This document shows positions 7,939 to 17,842 of a stretch of 64,000 nt of DNA, piece by piece (the first letter of the stretch is position 1; each line of letters starts with the position of its first letter). Source of the stretch: DASXZH01 sp036502005 (GTDB taxonomy: Bacteria; Armatimonadota; Fimbriimonadia; Fimbriimonadales; Fimbriimonadaceae); NCBI GenBank assembly GCA_036502005.1, contig DASXZH010000003.1, positions 1 to 64,000 of the forward strand, read 5' to 3'. The notes under the pieces are model-generated. The model saw only the letters and a program-made list of their open reading frames with translations. It had not been told where the DNA came from and did no database searches. A program made the translations under genes and the position numbers.

Positions 7939-10553
7939 GTTTTTTTCAAGTTCACGATAAGGCGATGTCCTTCGCTAAGCTTTGACTTCCCGATCCTTAT
8001 TTCGACCACATCGCCCGCCGATAAGCCCGGCTTTGAGCCCGCACCCTCAAACGGCATATCCACGTGGCTTTTTGCCGGGTGGAAAATGGCGTAGGTTTTA
8101 GTTTCCCGCCCATCCAAAACCACGCTTGTAACCTTTTGAACGGTTGCCAGGTGGATTCTTAAAATCCAGCCCCGTTCGGTTGGGCCGCCATTGTAGTCCC
8201 CCGTTGTGGGAGAGATCTTGACCTGAACCGATTTCCCGTTGCCGGCGGTGGAGACCGCCGTCGTCCGGAACTGGCCCGTTAAATAGGCGTTGCTCGCTCC
8301 GTCGTCTTCGTAAAGTCTGCGTGTAACGGTCTTCGCAAAGTCAATGGGATACACCTCGGCCGTGACTTGATCCCAAGGCTTTTCGCCCGTGTAGGTTTCG
8401 TTCGGACCGGTGAGGACGATGCCGCCGTGGCGAACAAACATCGGCGTGTAAGAAAGGGGACATTTTGTGGTCAGCATCTGGGGACCCACGAAAAGCTTGC
8501 CAGTCCACGCGCTCTCCCAGATTCCAGGCGGGATCCAGAGGGTGCGGCTGATCACCGTCTTCACTTCCGAAGGCAGGGTCCATTCCAGATGGCAGGAATC
8601 ATCGCTGCTTAGCTGCAGATACTCCAGGCGGAGATCATAGCTTTGGCCTTTGTCCAGGTGGACGGTGGCGCTATCGGTCGTCTCGGAGTGCCCGTTCCAA
8701 TCATCGATCAGTTCCTTGCCATCCACAAACAGCCGGCAGCCATCATCGACGCGGACGGCGACATGGTAGTCGCCCGTCTCCGGAACGGGCCCAAGTGTGC
8801 CGCTCCAGCGTATGGAGAAATTCTCTTTTGGAATCCGATCCGCCGGCGAGCCCGCGTTCCAGTTGAAGTCGATAGTCTTATCGACCCTCGTAATCACGGG
8901 CGCGCCGCTTAAGGAGGTGTTCGGGAAATATTCGCCGGTAAGGCCCGGCTGGCCATCGTTCGTTTTCAGCAAGTCGCCGCTGACAATCTTCGGGTCTGGC
9001 GTCACGCTTTCGTTGGTAGGCGCGACGAGGATGTCATCGCCGAGCATAAATTGCTGATCGTCCGAAGCCTCCTTATATTGCGGCCATTCCAAATCACACC
9101 GCCGCATCAGCGGCGTCCCGTCGGTATAAGCTCGATGGGCTGCCGCGTAAATCGTGGGCAGAAGCCGGTAGCGCATCTTGATGTACTTGCGCACGATGTT
9201 CTCCGCTTCGTCGCCGAACGTCCAAGGATGCCGGTCTTCACCTTTCGTGCAGTGAATTCGCGTAATCGGAGCAAGGCAGCCGTATTCCAAATACCTAACA
9301 TACAGTTCGGGCGTGGGGTGAGCCCAGTGTCCGCCGAGGTCTTCGTTTACATAAGGGAGCAGGCTCATCACGCCGCTATCGACGCCATTTGCAATGCCCC
9401 ATTTTAGATATTTGAAATAGGCGCCCGTGTCGCCGGTCCACCAAATCGGATACCTGTGGAATGCCGGTGCGGGGGCGTAATGCCGCTCACCGTTATCGAT
9501 GCCCTGCACGTTGGACATGATCATCGGCCGCTGGTTCGGGTGGGCGCGGAGGGTCATATCGTGATAGAGCACGTCCCCCCACATTTCGGGGGCGATTCCA
9601 GGCATCGGCTGGTGAAGGTGGGTAGACCAGTTTCGGTCGTACCACCACACATCTGCGCCCCAATCCAAAAGCTCCGAAAGCCCCTTCCATCGGTAGGCCA
9701 TTTCTTCGGGGGCGAGCGCATTCTCTGTTATTGGCTCGGGGTGGTCGTTGTACATCAGGTGCACATGCTTGGCATGCGCATCTTGGATGAACTGCTCCAT
9801 GTTCGGGAAATCGGCCGTGTTCACGGCGTAGCCGTGGGAGCCGTTTACTCGCCAATCGGTGTCGACGACAAAGAAATCGAGGGGGAAATCTTTCGCGCGG
9901 TATTCATCGATGAGGTCCAGTGCCTCTTGCTGTTTGTATTCGTAGTAGCGGCTGTCCCAAAAGCCGAATGCGGCCAATGGCGGCATGGGTGTGTGGCCGG
10001 TCAGGTCGAGGAACTGCTTTCGGAGATCTTTGTATCCACCGGGGCCTTTTAGGAAAACATAGATATCGGGCGCATCATTGGTCGTATCCCATCCGGAGGT
10101 TTGGGGAAACATAGTGTTGCCCTCGGGGGCCGGCGTGGCACCCCAAGCGGGTGGAACCAAACGGGGATTGTCCTCGATCACGTAGTCTTTGAAGTCAGCG
10201 CTGGGACCTGGGAGAAAACTGTGGGTTACCGGCTTCCCGTCCCAACGGTAGACCTCGTTTCCGGTTTTATCGGTGATCGAAACATCCTCGGCTTTCCCCG
10301 AATCCGGGATGGTGAGTTTGTAGTCGCCCAGGTCGACGGAGTCCGCCTCTAGCTCGGGGATGTTTTGAGGTCGGTTTACAACAGTGAGCGTGCTCCGGTC
10401 TTCGAATCCATTCGGCCCTTTTTCTTCAATCCGAATGAGGATTGGAGAATAGATTTGAATGCGAAGGTTGCCGTGCGTCACCTGCATAGGCAGGGTCGTA
10501 GCTTGGGCGTGGGCGTGGAACAAGGTTGCAAAGAGCAGGGGTGCAACGAACAT
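7935..10553 (-). CDS. Glycoside hydrolase family 31 protein with inserted PA14 domain
   Basis: An 872-residue secreted enzyme (signal peptide MFVAPLLFATLFHAHA; an upstream in-frame start at 10634 is possible). The GH31 (beta/alpha)8 core contains DFFVVDTDW, the nucleophile region DVWWYDRNW and the acid/base region YPIWWTGDTG, both with Asp in the expected places. GH31 members hydrolyse or transfer alpha-glucosyl or alpha-xylosyl residues. Between the barrel and the distal beta-domain is a PA14 module (GLTGEYFPN ... FSIRWSGTLGPVPETGDY ... VDDGCRLFVDGKELIDDWNG), a putative carbohydrate-binding insert as in some xylosidases. It probably acts on plant or microbial alpha-glycans outside the cytoplasm. 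Substrate unassigned. Confidence 0.9.
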   Translation of the reverse strand: MFVAPLLFATLFHAHAQATTLPMQVTHGNLRIQIYSPILIRIEEKGPNGFEDRSTLTVVNRPQNIPELEADSVDLGDYKLTIPDSGKAEDVSITDKTGNEVYRWDGKPVTHSFLPGPSADFKDYVIEDNPRLVPPAWGATPAPEGNTMFPQTSGWDTTNDAPDIYVFLKGPGGYKDLRKQFLDLTGHTPMPPLAAFGFWDSRYYEYKQQEALDLIDEYRAKDFPLDFFVVDTDWRVNGSHGYAVNTADFPNMEQFIQDAHAKHVHLMYNDHPEPITENALAPEEMAYRWKGLSELLDWGADVWWYDRNWSTHLHQPMPGIAPEMWGDVLYHDMTLRAHPNQRPMIMSNVQGIDNGERHYAPAPAFHRYPIWWTGDTGAYFKYLKWGIANGVDSGVMSLLPYVNEDLGGHWAHPTPELYVRYLEYGCLAPITRIHCTKGEDRHPWTFGDEAENIVRKYIKMRYRLLPTIYAAAHRAYTDGTPLMRRCDLEWPQYKEASDDQQFMLGDDILVAPTNESVTPDPKIVSGDLLKTNDGQPGLTGEYFPNTSLSGAPVITRVDKTIDFNWNAGSPADRIPKENFSIRWSGTLGPVPETGDYHVAVRVDDGCRLFVDGKELIDDWNGHSETTDSATVHLDKGQSYDLRLEYLQLSSDDSCHLEWTLPSEVKTVISRTLWIPPGIWESAWTGKLFVGPQMLTTKCPLSYTPMFVRHGGIVLTGPNETYTGEKPWDQVTAEVYPIDFAKTVTRRLYEDDGASNAYLTGQFRTTAVSTAGNGKSVQVKISPTTGDYNGGPTERGWILRIHLATVQKVTSVVLDGRETKTYAIFHPAKSHVDMPFEGAGSKPGLSAGDVVEIRIGKSKLSEGHRLIVNLKKT

Positions 10554-10627
10554 AGTTGTTATGCTACCAAATAGCCGCGCGTGGCGATGTCTTGCGTTCG
10601 AGTCGCGAGCGGTAAGCGCTGCGGCCC

Positions 10628-10677
10628 CGACCACGAAGTGATCACATACGTTAGCCCGGCTGGTCGAAGACCCCGGG
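10628..10677 (+). repeat. REP-like palindromic repeat, partial copy
   Basis: A degenerate copy of the element seen twice at 17467-17741: CGACCACGAAGTGATCACAT, then TTAGCCCGG, TGGTCGAAGACCCCGGG. It lies between the GH31 gene and the ABC ATPase gene and lacks the GCATCCCGGAGGGATGC half. Confidence 0.75.
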
Positions 10678-10760
10678 TTAGAACGACCATAAAGTTTCCG
10701 GTCCGCATGATCCGGCCCCGAGGAGGGGACAAAAAAATCAGTGATTAACGCAACGCAAAA

Positions 10761-11903
<1,143 letters not shown>

Positions 11904-11956
11904 GCACACCTCTCACGCCATTGGCGAGTTCATGCATTATAGCCTAGAATGAGGTT

Positions 11957-12102
11957 AGGTGAAAGTGATAAGTGAAAGGTGATAGGTGAAAGATCCGAAT
12001 AGCCCTTCCCCTTGCGCTCCGGCGGAGGGGGAAGGGTTGGGATTAGGGTTGGGATGGGGGTCTTTGCCGTTTTCCTGTCACCTTTCACTTTTCACCTATC
12101 AC
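11957..12102. repeat. Inverted GTGAAAG-type repeat around a GC-rich hairpin core
   Basis: Left arm 11957-11992 is a run of GTGAAAGG/GTGATAAG units; right arm 12075-12102 is its complement (CACCTTTCACTTTTCACC). Between them lies an inner stem CCCTTCCCC (12003-12011) / GGGGAAGGG (12028-12036) and G-rich TTGGGATGGGGG. The same core recurs at 33988-34113. The element separates the divergent ABC ATPase and MutL-family genes. Confidence 0.8.
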
Positions 12103-12139
12103 GTGCGCTGCGCGCAGCGCAAAGCGCCATAATATTTTG

Positions 12140-13981
12140 ATGCCAGAAGACATCCGGCGCATTGTCGCCACAGACTGCGGGTCGACGACGACCAAAGCCA
12201 TTCTCATTGAACTCAACGAACAAGGCAATTACCGGCTTGTGGCGCGTGGCGAAGCGCCAACCACGGTGGAGCGCCCGTTTGAGGATGTCACCATCGGCGT
12301 GCTCAACTCCATCACCGAGCTTGAGGAAATCACGGAAACCACCGTTCCCGAGCACTTTAAGCCAGGTCGCCGCAAGCTCATTAAAGATGGCGTCGTCTGG
12401 AAGCTATTTAAGAGGGGTAAAAAGGTTGATGAGCGCAAAGACGATTTAGAGGCCTCCGATCTTTACGTCTCCACCAGCTCCGCTGGTGGCGGACTTCAGA
12501 TGATGGTGGCCGGAGTTGTGAAGTCGATGTCAGCCGAATCGGCTGAACGCGCGGCGCTGGGCGCAGGCGCTATTCTGATGGACACGCTGGCCGTTGATGA
12601 TGGCCGCAAGGAATACCAAAAGGTAGAGCGTTTGCGCCAACTGAGGCCGGACATTATTCTTATGTCGGGCGGAACAGACGGCGGCACAAAATCCCACCTT
12701 ATAGAAATGGCGGAAGTGGTGAGGCGCGCCGATCCGAAGCCCCGCTTCGGGGATATGAAACTGCCCATCATCTATGCCGGAAATAAAGACGCATCCGCCG
12801 ATGTTTCAACCGTTCTCGGCGATGGAATCGCCACCAAGGTTGTTCCTAACCTTAGGCCAACCCTGGACCGAGAAAACCTCGACCCCGCCCGCGACGAGAT
12901 CCATGAAATGTTTTTGGAGCACGTAATGCAGCAGGCGCCGGGCTACAACAAGCTTCTCGATTGGACGAGCGAAGAGGTCATGGCTACCCCTAACGCGGTT
13001 GGCAAGCTCATGAAGACCTACGCCGACCAAGAGAAGATCAATATTCTCGGAGTCGATATCGGCGGGGCCACTACCGACGTATTCAGCGTGTTCGGCGGTA
13101 TCTACAACCGAACCGTTTCCGCCAACCTGGGCATGAGCTACTCGATTTGTAATGTGCTCAAGGAGACGGGCATTGACAATATCGCACGTTGGCTGCCTTT
13201 CGAAGCCGACACTGCGGATATTCGCAACCGGCTTCGAAACAAGATGATCCGCCCGACGACGATCCCCCATACCTATGAGGATCTGCTCATCGAGCACGCC
13301 GTCTCCCGCGAGGCCCTGCGCCTTGCCTTTTTGCACCACAAAACCCTTGCCCGCGGCTTAACCGGAAGCCAGCAGCAGCGCGATGTAGGCCAGATATTCG
13401 ATCAGAAATCAGCCGGTGCAACCTTGGTTCGCATGATGGACTTGGCTATGATTATCGGTTCTGGAGGCGTGCTTAGCCATGCGCCAAACCGCGCCCAAAG
13501 TGCACTGATGATGATGGATGCCTACGAGCCTGAGGGCATAACCATGCTCACCGTCGACTCGATCTTTATGATGCCGCACCTTGGCGTTTTGAGCGAACAC
13601 CACTACGAAGCGGCCAAGCAGGTTTTTGAGAACGACTGTATCGTTAAATGCGGGCACTGTATTTCCCCGGTTGGGACCGCTAAAGAAGGCGAGCCATGTG
13701 TAACCGTAAAAGGGGCGAAGATCAGTGTGGACGTGCCCTATGGAGCGATCAAAGTTATCCCTCTCGGCCGCGACGAGTTTATGGACTTGACCATCGAGCC
13801 CGCGAAAACATTTGACGTTGGCGCGGGGAAGGGCAAGCCGGTAACCCAGAAGCTTGAGGGTGGCACTGTTGGCATTATTATCGACGCCCGTGGCCGGCCG
13901 TTCAATATCGAGCTGAGCAGCGCGAACAGGGTTTCGAAATTGCGAGAGTGGCTACAGGCGATGGGTTTAAGAGCGCCGTAG
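12140..13981 (+). CDS. MutL/GlmL family protein (glutamate-mutase-associated, actin-like ATPase fold)
   Basis: A 613-residue protein of the MutL (glmL) family, not the mismatch-repair MutL. The N-terminus IVATDCGSTTTKAILIEL and the internal ILGVDIGGATTDVFSVF are the two phosphate-binding loops of an ASKHA-type (actin/hexokinase) ATPase. Family members sit beside coenzyme-B12-dependent glutamate mutase subunits and are thought to act as chaperone or reactivase. There is no mutase subunit nearby. A C-terminal CGHCISPVGTA segment may bind metal. ATG at 12140 is used; no clear Shine-Dalgarno is seen. Confidence 0.85.
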   Translation: MPEDIRRIVATDCGSTTTKAILIELNEQGNYRLVARGEAPTTVERPFEDVTIGVLNSITELEEITETTVPEHFKPGRRKLIKDGVVWKLFKRGKKVDERKDDLEASDLYVSTSSAGGGLQMMVAGVVKSMSAESAERAALGAGAILMDTLAVDDGRKEYQKVERLRQLRPDIILMSGGTDGGTKSHLIEMAEVVRRADPKPRFGDMKLPIIYAGNKDASADVSTVLGDGIATKVVPNLRPTLDRENLDPARDEIHEMFLEHVMQQAPGYNKLLDWTSEEVMATPNAVGKLMKTYADQEKINILGVDIGGATTDVFSVFGGIYNRTVSANLGMSYSICNVLKETGIDNIARWLPFEADTADIRNRLRNKMIRPTTIPHTYEDLLIEHAVSREALRLAFLHHKTLARGLTGSQQQRDVGQIFDQKSAGATLVRMMDLAMIIGSGGVLSHAPNRAQSALMMMDAYEPEGITMLTVDSIFMMPHLGVLSEHHYEAAKQVFENDCIVKCGHCISPVGTAKEGEPCVTVKGAKISVDVPYGAIKVIPLGRDEFMDLTIEPAKTFDVGAGKGKPVTQKLEGGTVGIIIDARGRPFNIELSSANRVSKLREWLQAMGLRAP

Positions 13982-14310
13982 CCAATCAATAAATTTCGAG
14001 GCAAGCGGATTCGTCTGTTTCGAAGCAGCAGATCGGTAAACAATCGAAGTTTGATCACGACGGATACGGTGGGCTGATTTCCGCATCTAAGCCAAACGAC
14101 TTTTGGCGGCGGTCCCTTTAACGCTGCCATCTCGGCGAAATCTGAATCTTTTGTAACCAGGGCAAAACCGCTAGCGATAGCGTAATCCCAAATCGTTTGG
14201 TCTGATGAAGTTTGTAGCCCTAACAGCTTTGTTTGGCTTGAACCAGGAAACAAATCAGAAAGCGCCTCACACAAGTGAAAGCTGAGATTTTGGTCGAAGA
14301 GCAGTTTCAT
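13738..14310 (-). CDS. DUF5615 PIN-like toxin with an aberrant antisense C-terminal extension
   Basis: The first ~105 residues match the DUF5615 (Mut7-C/PIN-like) family: MKLLFDQNLSFHLCEAL, Asp at position 6, ...TIWDYAIASGFALVTKDSDFAE with the second acidic cluster, and PPPKVVWLRCGN. Such proteins are about 110 residues and are thought to be nuclease toxins paired with DUF433 antitoxins. Here the frame runs on to 190 residues, the last ~80 being antisense to the MutL-family gene. In a neighbouring frame a stop occurs at 13967-13969, giving the usual length, so a small frameshift or lost stop is likely. It follows the antitoxin gene with a 4-bp ATGA overlap. Confidence 0.75.
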   Translation of the reverse strand: MKLLFDQNLSFHLCEALSDLFPGSSQTKLLGLQTSSDQTIWDYAIASGFALVTKDSDFAEMAALKGPPPKVVWLRCGNQPTVSVVIKLRLFTDLLLRNRRIRLPRNLLIGYGALKPIACSHSRNFETLFALLSSILNGRPRASIIMPTVPPSSFWVTGLPFPAPTSNVFAGSMVKSINSSRPRGITLIAP

Positions 14311-14537
14311 CCTTGGGCTGTGCGAAGCCTGCGCTCTCGGTCCGCTGCATAGGCCAAGCTAGCCAAGATATCATCTTCAGTGATCTCAGGAAAGTCGGCG
14401 CGAATTTGTTCGTGAGACATGCCGCTCGCAAGCCAATCTAGTACGTCGGATACTGCAATCCGCATGCCCCTAATGCAAGGACGGCCCCCCCTTTTTCCCG
14501 GCTCCATGCTGATGATTTCGTGATAATCCATCGACAT
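14307..14537 (-). CDS. DUF433 antitoxin (VapB45-like)
   Basis: A 76-residue protein with the hallmark GKRGGRPCIRGMRIAVSDVL and a helix-turn-helix-like WLASGMSHEQIRADFPEITEDDI, typical of DUF433 proteins, which are small DNA-binding antitoxins next to DUF5615 toxins. Its stop overlaps the toxin start (ATGA), so the two are translationally coupled. Such pairs commonly autoregulate their promoter. An alternative start is the Met at position 3. Confidence 0.88.
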   Translation of the reverse strand: MSMDYHEIISMEPGKRGGRPCIRGMRIAVSDVLDWLASGMSHEQIRADFPEITEDDILASLAYAADRERRLRTAQG

Positions 14538-14549
14538 TTCTATTGTGGC

Positions 14550-16481
14550 TCAAAACCGAGCCATGTTCCGGACGACCTCCGCCTCGCGGCTCGCTTTCGT
14601 CGTCGGAAGGTGGATTTGCGCGTCCGCGCGGAGTTCTCCTCCGACGGCAAATAAATAAGCCAAGCTAAACACAACAAGGGATGTACAGCACGCCCATTTC
14701 AAAAACACAAGACTTCTACCCGTGAACACCATAGCCCCTAAAATGGCTATAAGCAATATGGCGACTAATCCGGCACCAGGAGCGCCATGGAAAAAAAGCG
14801 CCTCACCAAAAAAAGCTCCCGCGAAGCCGCAAGCTAAAAGGAAGCCAATGATGCCCAGAACCAGCGCGACGTTATTAGCGACCTTCACTCGAAGCTTTAT
14901 CCTCGTAGCGAGCGCAATGAGAAAGGCGACGCCAGGGAAACTAATCGAAGCGTAATAGGGGTCCTGAGCCTCGAAGGCGTACACCAGTGCTGCGAGCGAA
15001 ATCGCGCTAAGCGCCAACCCGGCAATCAAAGCCCATCTGGACCGCAGCTCCCTATTTAGGAACCACGTTAAAATGGCAACCGCGATGCAAATACAGTAGG
15101 CAAAAATGAAAAGGCTATCCAAAACCAACGGACTGGCTAAGAGGAAAGAAAAAACCACAACAGTGGTTGCGGTTAGAAGGCGGGCGGGAAAGTCAGGCAA
15201 GTAAGTGAGAGCGAGCACAAATTGAACGATGCCGAAGAAGAGCCCTGCAACAAAGATGCCTTCTGACGTCTGCGTCACTATGGCAAAGGCAATCCATGCC
15301 GGAATGCAAACCAAATGCGGGACCGTTTTTATAAACGTAGCCGAATGGATGCGGGTGAAAAACCAAGCACCGAGGCCGAAAAGAATAATACAGACCAAGG
15401 CCGCCAGGGCCATGATAGGGCGGCCGTACGCCTGAACGTTTATCCTTGCCATGCCTGAATCGACTGTGTTTACATAATCTTTCCCTCTCTCCGTGAGATC
15501 AGAAATCTTCTTTTGAATGCGCGCAGTGCCATCAGTCGGAGGGGAGATGTGCGCGGAAGCCAAATGCGAATCAAACTTGGTTGAAAGGGCACTCCAATCG
15601 CCTGGGCCATGCTCACTTCGGAGATAATCTTTTTGAATCGGCGGCCCAATAGCGCTGTGGATCCAAGCCAACGCGATATAGATCTCGATCAGCGTGTCCG
15701 ATTTACGGCTAATTAAATCGGCCACCTGAATCATATCTCGCTTCTCTTTTAAAGACCCTGTACGGTTCAGATACTTGCCAAAACTTCTGATGTGGCTGAA
15801 TTCCGGTAGGTCAACTCCCGCCCATAAAGATGCTTTGACAAGTTGCCCACGGTAGCCTTTCTCCAAATCAAGTGCCCTATCCATTTGTTGCGCTTGGTCA
15901 AAAATGTGACTATCGTAGGATGTTTTTGCCGCCGCCCTTGTTAAGGCATCAGGAACCTTCGAAAGTAACCCAAGTTGGCAATCAAAAGTGGCTTCCATTA
16001 GCGTAAAGAATGCGTTGTTAGGCTCAAGAGACGCGCCTTTAATTGCTGCTTCTCGTCCTGTTTTAAAGGCTTCGTCGGCTCCCTCAGTTAGGGGGTCGGA
16101 CTCCACTGGCTCATCGGGCATCCGACCCCCTTGGCGGCAGACACATCGAATAAGAGCAGCCCAACCGACCGGGTCGTCGGGAAAAGAACTCGTATAACGC
16201 GCCATTGCATCAACCTTATTCTGGCCACCTTGCTGCAAAAGTGCCCGAGTGAACTGCTCTGAGGCAGCGCTGCCGGAGTAGGTCTGCGGCTCATAAGCCC
16301 ACTGGGGAACTACGAGTTCAAACTCATTGTCGGGTACATAGCCATTCCCTAGTTGGCGGTGCTCAAGCAGGATGTCGGCATCGTTCTTAAAAACCCAACT
16401 GGATGAGGGAACGATAGCGACCGTTGCGATGATGGCGAGCGCTATGGCCGCACAAATCGCGAGGGGCTTCATCCCACCCAT
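14550..16481 (-). CDS. Large multi-pass membrane protein, possible partner of the ECF sigma factor
   Basis: A 643-residue protein with one N-terminal membrane helix (MKPLAICAAIALAIIATVAIV), a soluble helical region of about 320 residues, then roughly nine more hydrophobic helices (YGRPIMALAALVCIILFGLG onward). The soluble part may be TPR-like (VGWAALIR, LEPNNAFFTLMEA). No enzyme motif was recognised. It is the third gene of a compact unit (sigma factor, small membrane protein, this gene) and overlaps the second by 13 bp, with AAAGGA upstream of ATG 16481. A role in sensing or controlling the sigma factor is inferred only from position. Confidence 0.75.
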   Translation of the reverse strand: MGGMKPLAICAAIALAIIATVAIVPSSSWVFKNDADILLEHRQLGNGYVPDNEFELVVPQWAYEPQTYSGSAASEQFTRALLQQGGQNKVDAMARYTSSFPDDPVGWAALIRCVCRQGGRMPDEPVESDPLTEGADEAFKTGREAAIKGASLEPNNAFFTLMEATFDCQLGLLSKVPDALTRAAAKTSYDSHIFDQAQQMDRALDLEKGYRGQLVKASLWAGVDLPEFSHIRSFGKYLNRTGSLKEKRDMIQVADLISRKSDTLIEIYIALAWIHSAIGPPIQKDYLRSEHGPGDWSALSTKFDSHLASAHISPPTDGTARIQKKISDLTERGKDYVNTVDSGMARINVQAYGRPIMALAALVCIILFGLGAWFFTRIHSATFIKTVPHLVCIPAWIAFAIVTQTSEGIFVAGLFFGIVQFVLALTYLPDFPARLLTATTVVVFSFLLASPLVLDSLFIFAYCICIAVAILTWFLNRELRSRWALIAGLALSAISLAALVYAFEAQDPYYASISFPGVAFLIALATRIKLRVKVANNVALVLGIIGFLLACGFAGAFFGEALFFHGAPGAGLVAILLIAILGAMVFTGRSLVFLKWACCTSLVVFSLAYLFAVGGELRADAQIHLPTTKASREAEVVRNMARF

Positions 16482-16768
16482 GTTTGAATCCTTTCTCTGC
16501 TTGCATGGCCGGCGGGGTGTTGAGGCAGATTTGGATCTTGCAGTTGCCGCAGGGCAAATCCATCCATCGGAAACGATATCCGAATCGCGGGTTCAGTCGA
16601 GCTCGCCCCTGCGCTCCACACGATGACTCCATAGGCTAGAAATGCCGCCGTCAATGGGGCAAGTATCAGTGCCCAATAGCCTTTGCGCTTTGGAACAAAT
16701 AGCGGAGGGGTTGGAATGCTGTCCAGGCTTTTGTAAAAACTGCCAAGGCTTTCTAGGGGATCGTTCAT
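16469..16768 (-). CDS. Small single-pass membrane protein, candidate anti-sigma factor
   Basis: A 99-residue protein: about 28 cytoplasmic residues (MNDPLESLGSFYKSLDSIPTP), a positively charged KRKG, one membrane helix (YWALILAPLTAAFLAYGVIVW) and a short external tail. ATG at 16768 overlaps the sigma factor stop (ATGA) and has GAGGTGGGAG upstream, showing translational coupling. The topology fits an anti-sigma factor, but no zinc-binding ZAS motif (HxxxCxxC) is present, so that role is inference. Confidence 0.7.
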   Translation of the reverse strand: MNDPLESLGSFYKSLDSIPTPPLFVPKRKGYWALILAPLTAAFLAYGVIVWSAGASSTEPAIRISFPMDGFALRQLQDPNLPQHPAGHASRERIQTWVG

Positions 16769-17292
16769 TGCTCCCACCTCTTTTGAAATTCTTTCTTTGC
16801 TGCGTTTAGCCGCGAGCCGACAGTGCCTTCTGGGATGCTTAACGCTTCAGCGATTTCCGAATAGGAGAGCCCTTGGCCGATGGCCATGCCGAGAATCGCC
16901 CGCTGTTCTGGGTCGAGGCTTCTTAAAACCGACTGAACCAAAACTGCCTCCTGTGTGTTTTCTTGGACCGGAAGGGTTTCGGGGATTTCGCTTATTGGGC
17001 GCTTGCGTTTTAAATGGTGTAAGGCATGCCGCACGGTTACACGCCGGGCCCAAGCTATCGGGTTTTCGATTTTGCCGACTTTGGAATTGTGAAGTTTGAT
17101 GAGAACTTCTTGAGTGATATCCTCTGCGCTTTCGCGCTCGCCCGTAATGGCGAGAGCGAGGCGGAAAACAAGCTCGCGGTAGTCGGCGGCCTCGGCTTGG
17201 TGGGCCCAAGCTTTAGCCGCCGGTTTGTTTTCTTGATTTATCCCTATTCGGAGGACAATTGCCATTCTTGTTCTCAATAGATAAGAGTGCAT
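16765..17292 (-). CDS. RNA polymerase ECF-type sigma factor
   Basis: A 175-residue sigma-70 family protein. Region 2 includes YRELVFRLALAITGERESAEDITQEVLIKLH; region 4 (LDPEQRAILGMAIGQGLSYSEIAEALSIPEGTVGSRL) is a standard helix-turn-helix for the -35 element. It directs RNA polymerase to a specific stress or envelope regulon. The start may be ATG 17292 or Met10 at 17265. It heads the coupled three-gene unit on the minus strand. The upstream 550 bp holds no gene and has REP-like repeats, so its promoter lies close to the start or beyond these. Confidence 0.9.
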   Translation of the reverse strand: MHSYLLRTRMAIVLRIGINQENKPAAKAWAHQAEAADYRELVFRLALAITGERESAEDITQEVLIKLHNSKVGKIENPIAWARRVTVRHALHHLKRKRPISEIPETLPVQENTQEAVLVQSVLRSLDPEQRAILGMAIGQGLSYSEIAEALSIPEGTVGSRLNAAKKEFQKRWEQ

Positions 17293-17466
17293 GACGAGGC
17301 GTTTCCTTCAAGACATTTAGGATATGGGGAAAACAATCTCCCGATTTAGCAAAATGGAGCGGTCGGAGGCGCCAAGTACACCGCATCGAGCGTTACCGGT
17401 ATCGAGCGCTAGCGTCGCGCATGAATTTCCACCACGCACATTTTTCGACGGGCGGGCACCCGCTCC

Positions 17467-17554
17467 CGACCACGGAGTGGTCACATATATTAGCCCGGTT
17501 GGTCGAAGACCCCGGGTGCGCACGCCAACCCATTCCGGCATCCCGGAGGGATGC
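17467..17554 (+). repeat. REP-like palindromic repeat, copy A
   Basis: CGACCACGGAGTGGTC (itself a palindrome), ATATATTAGCCCGG, GTCGAAGACCCCGGG, a spacer, and GCATCCCGGAGGGATGC (a second palindrome, 17538-17554). Copy B repeats all of these blocks in inverted order. Such elements are common in planctomycete, verrucomicrobial and armatimonad genomes and may be mobilised by REP-associated (IS200-like) transposases; none is encoded in this window. Confidence 0.85.
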
Positions 17555-17655
17555 TACTTCATCACAAATGGTAGCAGCCCGCACCCTACCTTGCAATCCT
17601 CCAATCGGGCCTGTCGTCTTTTCTGCAGAGCATTCCAATGGTATGCAGAATTCTG

Positions 17656-17741
17656 GCATCCCTCCGGGATGCTGGGAAACTTGGTGGCTCTCCCGGGGTC
17701 TATGACCGCCGGGCTAATATATGAGACCACTCCGTGGTCGG
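17656..17741 (-). repeat. REP-like palindromic repeat, copy B (inverted)
   Basis: Complement of copy A: GCATCCCTCCGGGATGC, CCCGGGGTC, CCGGGCTAATATATGAG, ACCACTCCGTGGTCG. Together A and B form a BIME-like pair about 275 bp long with about 100 bp between them. Confidence 0.85.
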
Positions 17742-17842
17742 GATAAGTCTGTAACCAACGTGATTGTTAGGACCTCGTACAATGCCGCGTCTCGGCTTTT
17801 CGCTTGAAGCTTGCGGATCGGCCGCATTATGTAGTCGTTAAC

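Larger units (their letters stand above)
17293..17842. other. Gene-free region carrying two inverted REP-like elements
   Basis: No credible gene in 550 bp. Short open frames on both strands here are products of the palindromic repeats. Two REP-like copies face each other (separate entries). The remaining sequence shows no clear tRNA or terminator. Confidence 0.7.

Noticed and set aside
17317..17746. Several 74-140-codon open frames on both strands
   Set aside because: They are made by the palindromic REP elements and have no domain, start-site or codon support.
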